A DNA stretch of 26,742 nucleotides. It comes from Flavobacteriales bacterium UBA3364 (lineage in GTDB: Bacteria; Bacteroidota; Bacteroidia; Flavobacteriales_F; PHOS-HE28). The notes below the pieces were generated by a model, which ran no database searches, had not been told where the DNA came from, and saw nothing but the letters and a program-made list of their open reading frames with translations. The position numbers and the translations under genes are program-made. Location of the stretch: the NCBI GenBank assembly GCA_002360495.1, contig DEQO01000038.1, positions 1-26,742 of the forward strand. The letters are read 5' to 3'. Positions 17,586-23,257 of this stretch are shown in pieces (within the stretch, counting starts at the first letter, position 1; each line of letters begins with the position of its first letter).

Positions 17586-18776
17586 ATGGCAAAGATACCC
17601 GGAGGTACGGAAGCGAAAGGAGCAGATCGTCCACAGGTGTTGATAACGCTGCACCTACTTTTGATCATCGCCTTCCCGCACGCCCTGCTCACGTGGCTTT
17701 CACGGCCCGCCGCCCGCTGGATCATCCTCGGCGCCCACCTGCTATTCCTGCTCGGGATCTTCCTGCACCAAGGGGTCCTGACGGACAAGGAGGCACTGAA
17801 ATATGTCGGCTGCGCGACGGAAGTGCTGCACGGTGACTTCCATGACCTGACCGGGAACTACCTCAAGTACGGGGCATACGTCCTGTTCCTATTGCCGTTC
17901 GTGGCACTTGGGTCGCTATGGCTTGCGGTGCTGGCCCAGATCGGCTTGGGGATCTCGTCCGCCTTCGCCCTTTCCCGGATCGTGGCACGCTCCACCGGTT
18001 CCAAGGGTCTCGGGAACTTGTCGATGGCGGTCCTGCTGCTCTGCTATCCGGTGCAGCTCTGGACGCTCGCCCTCTACACGGAGTCCTTCTTCACCAGCTT
18101 GGGCATCCTTTTCATTGAGCGGATCACCCGCACGGAAATTCGGGATGCCTGGACATTGGTCCTTGGCCTCCTCACACTTTTCGCCCGTCCGGTGGGGATC
18201 CTTTTCGTGGGCACAGCGTTCATCTGGAAATGGACAGGAACAGCCCCTTCCGGGAAACGAAGCGCCTTGCGCTTGATCGGATATTGTGCGGTCTTCGCCG
18301 CCTCGATCCTCCTGCCCGGCATCAAGCCTGCACAACTGGCACCGATCGTGGAAGCCCATGTGATCGCCGGGATGCCGGGAGACAGCGGAGCGATGGAGAG
18401 TTTCACCGGGAGCAGCATCGGAGAAGCGCAGGTCTTCCTGTGGAAGCGCCACGGTGCGATCGGTTGGCTTGACCTGGCCGTGCGCAGGATGTGCTCACTG
18501 TTCACCTTGCATCGACCATACTATTCGATCGGGCACAACCTGTTTGCCGTGACCTACTACGTCCTTTACCCACTGGCGATGATCGGTCTGTGGCGATGGC
18601 GGAAGGAACCCGCTGTCGGGCTGGTCACTTCGATCCTGGTGTCATACACGTTGCTCATCGGCCTTACGCATGACGAGTGGGGCGGGAGGTTCCTGGTGCC
18701 GATCCTGCCTTGGATCTTGTTCCTCGCAGCACAAGCGTTCCACAGGAACGATCAGGGGGTGGACCCGGCCCGTTGA
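17586..18776 (+). CDS. Polytopic membrane protein resembling a GT-C glycosyltransferase
   Basis: 396 residues with about nine to ten hydrophobic helices, the first at about 18-38 and the second at 45-62. After helix 2 a loop contains TDKEALKYVGCATEVLHGDF (66-85), in the place where GT-C enzymes of the ArnT/PMT/mannosyltransferase type have an acidic catalytic motif followed by a conserved Tyr/Ala helix. The C-terminus has GGRFLVPILPWILFLAAQAF, the usual last helix of these proteins. GT-C enzymes move sugars from lipid-linked donors to acceptors outside the membrane; donor and acceptor here are unknown. The start at 17586 is the only in-frame ATG before the first helix, but no promoter is visible for it and it sits on the carA promoter, so the start is moderately sure. 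It lies between carA and rplQ, which are adjacent in many relatives. Confidence 0.72.
   Translation: MAKIPGGTEAKGADRPQVLITLHLLLIIAFPHALLTWLSRPAARWIILGAHLLFLLGIFLHQGVLTDKEALKYVGCATEVLHGDFHDLTGNYLKYGAYVLFLLPFVALGSLWLAVLAQIGLGISSAFALSRIVARSTGSKGLGNLSMAVLLLCYPVQLWTLALYTESFFTSLGILFIERITRTEIRDAWTLVLGLLTLFARPVGILFVGTAFIWKWTGTAPSGKRSALRLIGYCAVFAASILLPGIKPAQLAPIVEAHVIAGMPGDSGAMESFTGSSIGEAQVFLWKRHGAIGWLDLAVRRMCSLFTLHRPYYSIGHNLFAVTYYVLYPLAMIGLWRWRKEPAVGLVTSILVSYTLLIGLTHDEWGGRFLVPILPWILFLAAQAFHRNDQGVDPAR
17590..17597 (-). promoter_or_regulatory. Putative -7 promoter element for carA-eno
   Basis: TATCTTTG on the minus strand fits TAnnTTTG. It ends 24 bases before the carA ATG, implying a leader of about 20 nt. 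A TTTCG about 16 bases further upstream could serve as a weak -33 element. The site overlaps codons 2-4 of the divergent gene starting at 17586. Confidence 0.6.
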
Positions 18777-18793
18777 TCGATCCGCGACAATGA

Positions 18794-18818
18794 GAAAGGG
18801 CGCCAGTGGCGCCCTTTC
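18794..18818. terminator. Bidirectional hairpin terminator between convergent operons
   Basis: GAAAGGGCGCC and GGCGCCCTTTC form a perfect 11-bp stem (18794-18804 with 18808-18818) closed by a 3-nt AGT loop. The A-run on one arm and T-run on the other make it usable from both directions. It lies between the stop of the GT-C-like gene (18776) and the stop of rplQ (18842), so it ends both transcripts. Confidence 0.88.
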
Positions 18819-18841
18819 CTGAACAGCTGTTGGATGGTGGT

Positions 18842-19333
18842 TCACTCCCCTTTGGCCTCTTCACTACCCTCCTCCTTGACCTCCCCTTTCGGCGTCGCGG
18901 TCTTGGATGCACCGGTGCGGCGTGTGCGGCGTGTCTTCTTGGCCGTAGTGGCGGCCTTCTCCTTCGTGTACGTGGTGTTGAAGTCCACCAGTTCGATCAT
19001 GGCCATCTCGGCGGCATCACCCAAGCGGTTGCCCAGCTTGATGATGCGCACATAACCACCCGGACGGCTCGCCACCTTCGGGGCCACGTCGCGGAACAGG
19101 GTCGCCGTGGCCACCTTGTTCTGGAGCTCGCTGAAGATCACACGGCGGCTGCTCGTGGAATCGTCCTTGCTTTTGGTGATCAAGGGCTCCACATACCGAC
19201 GCAACGCTTTCGCTTTCGCCAACGTGGTCTCAATGCGCTTATGCTCGATCAGGGAGACCGCCATATTGCTCAGCAGCGCGTCGCGGTGGGCCTTCTTGCG
19301 GCCGAGCGCGTTGTTCTTGTTTCCGTGTCTCAT
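18842..19333 (-). CDS. rplQ: 50S ribosomal protein L17
   Basis: 163 residues. The conserved L17 core covers about the first 120 (MRHGNKNNALGRKKAHRDAL, then IEHKRIETTLAKAKALRRYVEPLIT and RPGGYVRIIKLGNRLGDAAEMA). A low-complexity tail rich in Lys/Thr then Glu (KKTRRTRRTGASK ... EEGSEEAKGE) follows. Such tails are common on Bacteroidota L17 and are probably disordered. It is a component of the large subunit near the exit tunnel and the last gene of the ribosomal cluster, ending just before the strong terminator at 18794-18818. A GTAG-hairpin element fills part of the 52-bp gap to rpoA. Confidence 0.97.
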   Translation of the reverse strand: MRHGNKNNALGRKKAHRDALLSNMAVSLIEHKRIETTLAKAKALRRYVEPLITKSKDDSTSSRRVIFSELQNKVATATLFRDVAPKVASRPGGYVRIIKLGNRLGDAAEMAMIELVDFNTTYTKEKAATTAKKTRRTRRTGASKTATPKGEVKEEGSEEAKGE

Positions 19334-19358
19334 CGTCGTAGGCTTTCGCTCACGCAGC

Positions 19359-19383
19359 GGGCGACATATGCGTCGCCCCCTAC
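19359..19383 (-). repeat. REP-like element A (GTAG plus hairpin) in the rpoA-rplQ gap
   Basis: Read on the minus strand, GTAG (19383-19380) is followed by an inverted repeat of at least 7 bp, GGGCGAC...GTCGCCC, with a 6-nt loop. The gap also has an outer CGTAGG/CCTACG pair at 19337-19342 and 19379-19384. The layout matches REP elements, in which a GTAG tetranucleotide precedes a palindrome. Confidence 0.55.
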
Positions 19384-19385
19384 GA

Positions 19386-20378
19386 TCACTCTTTGTCCAG
19401 TTTGTACTTGCTCACATTCATCCCGAAACTCAGGCCCTTGTTCTCCACGAGGTCCTCCAATTCGGTCAGGCTCTTCTTACCGAAGTTGCGGAACTTCAAG
19501 AGGTCGTTCTTGTTGAAGGACACCAGGTCACCGAGGGTCTCGATGTCAGCGGCCTTCAAGCAGTTCAGGGCGCGCACGCTGAGGTCCATGTCGACCAATT
19601 TGGTCTTCAGGAGCTGGCGCATGTGCAGGCTGGTCTCGTCGAACTCCTCCGTCTCCACGCGCTCTTCCACGTCGAGGCTGATGCGCTCGTCGCTGAACAA
19701 CATGAAGTGGTGGATGAGGATCTTGGCCGCCTCCTGCAACGCGTTCTTCGGCGTGATGCTACCGTCGGAAACCACCTCAATGGTGAGCTTCTCGTAATCG
19801 GTCTTCTCTTCAACGCGGGTGTTCTCCACGTTGTACTTCACATTCTTGATCGGTGTGAAGATGCTGTCGATGGCGATGGTGCCGATGGGCGCACCTTCCA
19901 CCTTGTTCTCGTCGGCGGGCACGTAACCACGGCCTTTGCCAACGGTGAGTTCCACGTGCAATTTCACGTTGCTCTCCATGTGGGCGATGACCAGGTCCGG
20001 GTTCAGCACCTGGAAGCCGGTGGTGTGTTTGCCGATGTCGCCGGCGGTGAAGCTGTCCTTGCCGGTAACGGTGAAGGAGACCTTCTCGGTGCTCACATCG
20101 TCCAGTTGGCGGCGGAAACGGACCTGCTTCAGGTTGAGCACGATCTCGGTCATGTCCTCGATCACGCCCTTGATGGTGCTGAACTCGTGGTCCACACCGT
20201 CGATGCGTACCGTGGTGATGGCATGACCCTCCAGGGAGGAGAGCAGGATGCGGCGCAAGGCGTTGCCGATGGTGATCCCGTAGCCCGGCTCAAGAGGACG
20301 GAACTCGAAGGAGCCGCGCTTGTCGTCGGATTCGATCATCGTGACCTTGTCGGGCCGCTGGAATTCGAGAATGGGCAT
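19386..20378 (-). CDS. rpoA: DNA-directed RNA polymerase subunit alpha
   Basis: 330 residues, normal length. The N-terminal domain (about 1-230) carries the dimerisation and assembly signature PLEPGYGITIGNALRRILLSSLEGHA. The C-terminal domain (about 250-325), which contacts upstream promoter DNA and activators, includes VRALNCLKAADIETLGDLV and LLKFRNFGKKSLTELEDLV. It sits between rpsD and rplQ as in the usual alpha operon. The 101-bp gap upstream to rpsD is one of the largest in the ribosomal cluster and contains alternative hairpins (20437-20483), which could tune rpoA expression relative to the ribosomal proteins. No anomaly in the protein. Confidence 0.98.
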   Translation of the reverse strand: MPILEFQRPDKVTMIESDDKRGSFEFRPLEPGYGITIGNALRRILLSSLEGHAITTVRIDGVDHEFSTIKGVIEDMTEIVLNLKQVRFRRQLDDVSTEKVSFTVTGKDSFTAGDIGKHTTGFQVLNPDLVIAHMESNVKLHVELTVGKGRGYVPADENKVEGAPIGTIAIDSIFTPIKNVKYNVENTRVEEKTDYEKLTIEVVSDGSITPKNALQEAAKILIHHFMLFSDERISLDVEERVETEEFDETSLHMRQLLKTKLVDMDLSVRALNCLKAADIETLGDLVSFNKNDLLKFRNFGKKSLTELEDLVENKGLSFGMNVSKYKLDKE

Positions 20379-20436
20379 GTGCTGTTGTGCGTTGGGTTCT
20401 TGTTCAATGGTCCGCTGCCAGTCCTTTCTGCTCCAC

Positions 20437-20483
20437 GTTACGGTCGCCTGACAGCGCGCGACCAGTAACCGTATCCCGGTTAC
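20437..20483 (-). promoter_or_regulatory. Two mutually exclusive hairpins in the rpsD-rpoA gap
   Basis: Segment 20465-20471 (GTAACCG on the + strand) can pair perfectly with 20477-20483 (CGGTTAC), which includes the rpsD stop codon. Alternatively, its first five bases pair with GTTAC at 20437-20441, extending a GGTCGC/GCGACC stem (20442-20447 with 20458-20463; one-base bulge at 20464). The two structures cannot form together. This resembles an attenuator or a ribosome-controlled switch, but no such element is known to me here. Confidence 0.4.
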
Positions 20484-21088
20484 TTGGAGTACAGTTCCAC
20501 GATCAGTTGCTCGCGGATGTTCTCGGGGATCTGCGCCCGTTCCGGCATGCCGATGAACTTACCGGACATGTTCGTCGGGTTCCAATCCAGCCAGTCGTAA
20601 CGGCGGTTGTTCACTGAAACGCTGTTGGAGATGGCCTCCAGCGAACGGCTGCGCTCACGCACGGCGACCGTCTGGCCGGCACGCAGCGTGTAGCTCGAAA
20701 CGGTCACCACGCCTTGATCGACGGTGATATGGCCGTGGCTCACCAACTGGCGTGCAGCGCGGCGGGTCGGGGCGATGCCCAAGCGGAACACCGTGTTGTC
20801 CAAACGCGCTTCGCACAGCTGCAACAACACCTCACCGGTAATGCCCTTCTTGCTGGCCGCGGTGTGGAACATCTTCTCGAACTGGCGCTCGAGAATGCCA
20901 TAGGTGTACTTCGCCTTCTGCTTCTCCTGCAGCTGGGTGCTGTATTCGCTCTCCTTCTTGCGGCGGCGAGCATTGGGGCCGTGCTGGCCTGGGGCATGGG
21001 GCTTGCGCTCCATCCATTTGTCCGGGCCGAAGATCGCCTCTTTGAACTTGCGCGCGATCCGGGTCTTGGGTCCTGTGTAACGTGCCAT
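20480..21088 (-). CDS. rpsD: 30S ribosomal protein S4
   Basis: 202 residues from the ATG at 21088 (MARYTGPKTRIARKFKEAIF), the standard bacterial S4 start. The open frame extends 11 codons upstream but that extension is not part of the family. The N-terminal domain lacks the zinc-binding cysteines, so this is the zinc-free type. The S4 RNA-binding domain is seen at about 90-150 (CEARLDNTVFRLGIAPTRRAARQLVSHGHITV). S4 nucleates small-subunit assembly by binding 16S rRNA, and in some bacteria represses its own operon. It lies 74 bp downstream of rpsK across two GTAG-led hairpins, and is followed by the structured gap before rpoA. Confidence 0.97.
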   Translation of the reverse strand: MARYTGPKTRIARKFKEAIFGPDKWMERKPHAPGQHGPNARRRKKESEYSTQLQEKQKAKYTYGILERQFEKMFHTAASKKGITGEVLLQLCEARLDNTVFRLGIAPTRRAARQLVSHGHITVDQGVVTVSSYTLRAGQTVAVRERSRSLEAISNSVSVNNRRYDWLDWNPTNMSGKFIGMPERAQIPENIREQLIVELYSK

Positions 21089-21102
21089 TTTTCTTGTGTT
21101 CG

Positions 21103-21125
21103 GGTGCGGCTTACGCACCAACTAC
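21103..21125 (-). repeat. REP-like element D2 in the rpsK-rpsD gap
   Basis: Minus strand: GTAG (21125-21122), a two-base spacer, then the perfect 6-bp inverted repeat GGTGCG...CGCACC with a 5-nt loop. It follows directly on element D1 in the same orientation. Confidence 0.45.
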
Positions 21126-21149
21126 GGAACACGACCATCGTGTTCCTAC
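21126..21149 (-). repeat. REP-like element D1 in the rpsK-rpsD gap
   Basis: Minus strand: GTAG (21149-21146) runs into a perfect inverted repeat, GGAACACGA/TCGTGTTCC (9 bp, 3-nt loop; 21126-21134 with 21138-21146). A second GTAG then begins element D2, so the pair forms a tandem doublet. Confidence 0.55.
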
Positions 21150-21162
21150 GGTTATTGTTGTT

Positions 21163-21573
21163 CTATACGCGACGCTTTTTCGGCGGACGGCAGCCGTTGT
21201 GCGGCATAGGGGTTATATCGACGATCTCGGTCACTTCCACGCCACTGTTGTGCAGGGCACGGATGGCGCTCTCGCGTCCGCCTCCCGGGCCTTTCACAAA
21301 GACCTTCACCTTCCGAAGGCCCAATTCGTGCGCTTCGCGTGCCGCCTCTTCAGCGCTGAGCTGACCGGCATACGGTGTGTTCTTCTTTGACCCGCGGAAA
21401 CCGTTCTTGCCGGAGGAGGACCAGCTGATCACTTCGCCCTTGTTGTTGGTGAGGCTGATGATCAGGTTGTTGAACGTAGCCTGGATATGCGCCTGACCGT
21501 AGGCCTCCACCACCACGTTCTTCTTCTTCTTCTTACCGGCGGCGGCGCCGCCCTTGCCTTCTTGCTTTGCCAT
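21163..21573 (-). CDS. rpsK: 30S ribosomal protein S11
   Basis: 136 residues. After a Lys-rich N-terminus (GKKKKKN) the family core is complete: AHIQATFNNLIISLTNNKGE, SSSGKNGFRGSKKNTPYAGQ, VFVKGPGGGRESAIRAL, and the C-terminal DITPMPHNGCRPPKKRRV. S11 lines the platform and the exit-site mRNA channel of the small subunit. It lies in the conserved rpsM-rpsK-rpsD order. Gaps on both sides carry GTAG-led hairpins (B upstream, D1/D2 downstream). Confidence 0.98.
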   Translation of the reverse strand: MAKQEGKGGAAAGKKKKKNVVVEAYGQAHIQATFNNLIISLTNNKGEVISWSSSGKNGFRGSKKNTPYAGQLSAEEAAREAHELGLRKVKVFVKGPGGGRESAIRALHNSGVEVTEIVDITPMPHNGCRPPKKRRV

Positions 21574-21587
21574 GTTTCTATCTGTTA

Positions 21588-21611
21588 GGTCGATGCCTGG
21601 ATCGACCCTAC
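21588..21611 (-). repeat. REP-like element B in the rpsM-rpsK gap
   Basis: Minus strand: GTAG (21611-21608) is followed by GGTCGAT, a 6-nt loop and ATCGACC, a perfect 7-bp stem. Its first ten bases, GTAGGGTCGA, are identical to those of element C1 in the end of map. Confidence 0.55.
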
Positions 21612-21617
21612 GTGATC

Positions 21618-21995
21618 TTACTTGGTCACCTTCTTCTTGTTGGCCACCGTCTTCCGCTTGCCCTTACGGGTGCGGCTGTTGGTGCGCGTCCGCTGTCCAC
21701 GTACCGGTAGACCTGCGCGGTGACGCTGACCACGGTAGCTGCCGATGTCCATCAGGCGCTTGATGCTCAACTGCACTTCGCTGCGCAGCGCTCCCTCGAC
21801 CTTGATGGTGTCGTTGATGTATTGACGGATCTTGCTCTGCTCATCATCGGTCCAGTCCTCCACCTTGGTGTCGGGATCCACCTCGGCCTGCTCCAGGATG
21901 GAGAGAGCGGTGCTGCGTCCGATGCCATAGATGTACGTGAGGCCGATAGCCCCGCGCTTGCTTTTTGGTAGGTCGATACCTGCTATACGTGCCAT
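21618..21995 (-). CDS. rpsM: 30S ribosomal protein S13
   Basis: 125 residues. Family motifs are intact: MARIAGIDLPKSKRG, LTYIYGIGRSTALSIL, GSYRGQRHRAGLPVRGQRTRTNSRTRKGKRK, and a Lys-rich tail. S13 sits in the head of the small subunit, contacts the large subunit, and touches P-site tRNA through its tail. It starts 13 bp after rpmJ in the standard order infA-rpmJ-rpsM-rpsK. No Shine-Dalgarno sequence is evident, as is usual in this phylum. Confidence 0.98.
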   Translation of the reverse strand: MARIAGIDLPKSKRGAIGLTYIYGIGRSTALSILEQAEVDPDTKVEDWTDDEQSKIRQYINDTIKVEGALRSEVQLSIKRLMDIGSYRGQRHRAGLPVRGQRTRTNSRTRKGKRKTVANKKKVTK

Positions 21996-22008
21996 GCTCG
22001 TGCGTTTA

Positions 22009-22125
22009 TCAGCCCTGACGCTGCTTGAACTTCGGGTTCTTCTTGTTGATGATGTACAGACGCCCTTTGCGGCGGACGATCTTGCAGTCCGCGGAGCGTG
22101 GTTTGAGGGAGGCCCTGACCTTCAT
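22009..22125 (-). CDS. rpmJ: 50S ribosomal protein L36
   Basis: 38 residues, translated by hand: begins MKVRASLKPRSADCKIV and ends NKKNPKFKQRQG. Only one (Cys14) of the three cysteines of the zinc-ribbon form remains, and the zinc-binding histidine is replaced. This is therefore the zinc-independent type of L36, which is usual in Bacteroidota. It lies between infA (20-bp gap) and rpsM (13-bp gap). Confidence 0.95.
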   Translation of the reverse strand: MKVRASLKPRSADCKIVRRKGRLYIINKKNPKFKQRQG

Positions 22126-22145
22126 GGTTTCCTGGGTATCGTGTC

Positions 22146-22367
22146 TTAGCTCTTGTATCGGAAGGTGATGCGTCCTTTGCTCAAGTCGTACGGGCTCATC
22201 TCCACTTTCACCTTGTCACCGGGCAGGATCCGGATGTAGTGCATCCGCATTTTCCCCGAGATGTGTGCGACGATCACGTGACCATTCTCCAACTCGACCC
22301 GGAACATGGCATTGCTCAGCGCCTCTTTGATGACGCCGTCCTGCTCAATGGTCCCGGTCTTGCTCAT
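22146..22367 (-). CDS. infA: Translation initiation factor IF-1
   Basis: 73 residues from the ATG at 22367 (MSKTGTIEQDGVIKEALSNAMFR); this is the family start although the frame is open further upstream. It is an OB-fold protein with FRVELENGHVIVAHISGKMRMHYIRILPGD and the end SKGRITFRYKS. It binds the A site of the small subunit during initiation. A GAAGGA stretch directly before the ATG is one of the few purine-rich candidate ribosome-binding sites in the cluster. The 65-bp gap to map contains GTAG-hairpin C2. Confidence 0.97.
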   Translation of the reverse strand: MSKTGTIEQDGVIKEALSNAMFRVELENGHVIVAHISGKMRMHYIRILPGDKVKVEMSPYDLSKGRITFRYKS

Positions 22368-22408
22368 TCCTTCGTTTACTTCCTTTTTGTTCCTTTTCCT
22401 TTCCGTGC

Positions 22409-22430
22409 CGACCCGGTGGGTCGACGCTAC
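22409..22430 (-). repeat. REP-like element C2 in the map-infA gap
   Basis: Minus strand: GTAG (22430-22427), a three-base spacer, then CGACCC, loop ACC and GGGTCG, a perfect 6-bp stem (extendable by a T-G pair). It lies 14 bases after element C1, in the same orientation. Confidence 0.45.
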
Positions 22431-22432
22431 GT

Positions 22433-23254
22433 TCATTTCACTATGGTCGACACAGGTGTCGACCCTACCGCGTTCTTCGCCAATACATCCTCGATGTACT
22501 GGAACGTTGACAGGACCTCTGCTTTACCGGCTCGAACAACGACGGTGTGCTCGAAGTGCGCGCTGGGCTTTCCATCGCGTGAAACGACGGTCCATCCGTC
22601 GCTCAACTGCTTCACTTCCTTCGTTCCCATGTTGATCATGGGTTCGATCGCCAGCGCCATCCCGGAGTGCAACCGCACACCGTGACCACGCTTCCCGTAG
22701 TTCGGCACTTCGGGGGCCTCGTGCAGCTTGCGGCCTACACCATGCCCCACCAGTTCCCGCACCACACCGTATCCGTTGGATTCGGCATGCTGCTGGATCG
22801 CGAACCCGATGTCGCCCGTCCGGTTGTTGTCAACCGCTGCCGCGATACCGAGTGCCAGGCACTCCTGCGTCACCTGCAACAGTTTCCGCGTTGCCGGGGC
22901 TACTTCTCCTACACAAAAGGTGTAGGCGCTATCGCCGTAAAAGCCGTTCATCAGCACACCGCAATCCACGCTCGCCACGTTGCCTTCACGTAATGCCCGG
23001 TCCCCGGGCAATCCGTGTACCACCTGTTCATCCACGCTGATCAGCAGTGTGGAGGGGCATCCATACAGGCCTTTGAAGCCCGGTACAGCGCCGTGGTCCC
23101 GGATGAACTCCTCCGCTATCGCGTCGAGCCTTCCGGTGGTAACGCCGGGCGCGATGTGGCGTGCCACTTCGGCCAAGGTCCTACCAACAAGCAAAGAACT
23201 CTCCCTCACCAATGCGACTTCGTCATCGCTCAAGATGATCACGGTTTTACCCAT
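22433..23254 (-). CDS. map: Type I methionine aminopeptidase
   Basis: 273 residues. It removes the initiator methionine from nascent proteins. The pita-bread fold and metal site are complete: His80 region (VVHGLPGD), the two Asp ligands in VASVDCGV and GFYGDSAYTF, His in GHGVGRKLHE, Glu in LAIEPMIN, and Glu in AHFEHTVVV. It lies three bases after secY and before infA, the standard position in Bacteroidota. The oddity is the C-terminus: after the family end around YIEDVLAKNA, the last 11 codons (VGSTPVSTIVK, 22468-22436) and the stop come from the GTAG hairpin C1 and its flank. Confidence 0.97.
   Translation of the reverse strand: MGKTVIILSDDEVALVRESSLLVGRTLAEVARHIAPGVTTGRLDAIAEEFIRDHGAVPGFKGLYGCPSTLLISVDEQVVHGLPGDRALREGNVASVDCGVLMNGFYGDSAYTFCVGEVAPATRKLLQVTQECLALGIAAAVDNNRTGDIGFAIQQHAESNGYGVVRELVGHGVGRKLHEAPEVPNYGKRGHGVRLHSGMALAIEPMINMGTKEVKQLSDGWTVVSRDGKPSAHFEHTVVVRAGKAEVLSTFQYIEDVLAKNAVGSTPVSTIVK
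22445..22468 (-). repeat. REP-like element C1 inside the 3' end of map
   Basis: Minus strand: GTAG (22468-22465) followed by GGTCGACAC, a 2-nt loop and GTGTCGACC, a perfect 9-bp stem. The element is translated in the map frame as VGSTPVST. It is the strongest hairpin of the family in this window. Confidence 0.6.
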
Positions 23255-23257
23255 GAT

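Noticed and set aside
17566..17634. Longer N-terminus for carA
   Set aside because: It would run across the TATCTTTG promoter element, and the extra residues are not part of the CarA family, which starts near the ATG at 17565.
17656..17663. TACTTTTG as a promoter for the GT-C-like gene
   Set aside because: It matches TAnnTTTG, but no ATG, GTG or TTG start in frame lies shortly downstream, and the first membrane helix would be lost. It is probably a chance match in coding sequence.
21089..21121. Longer N-terminus for rpsD
   Set aside because: Bacterial S4 begins MARYTGPK; the 11 upstream codons are intergenic sequence including half of hairpin D2.
21966..21984. GTAGGTCGATACC in rpsM as a further REP-like element
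   Set aside because: It falls on the conserved N-terminal codons (GIDLP) of S13 and has no proper hairpin of the family type.
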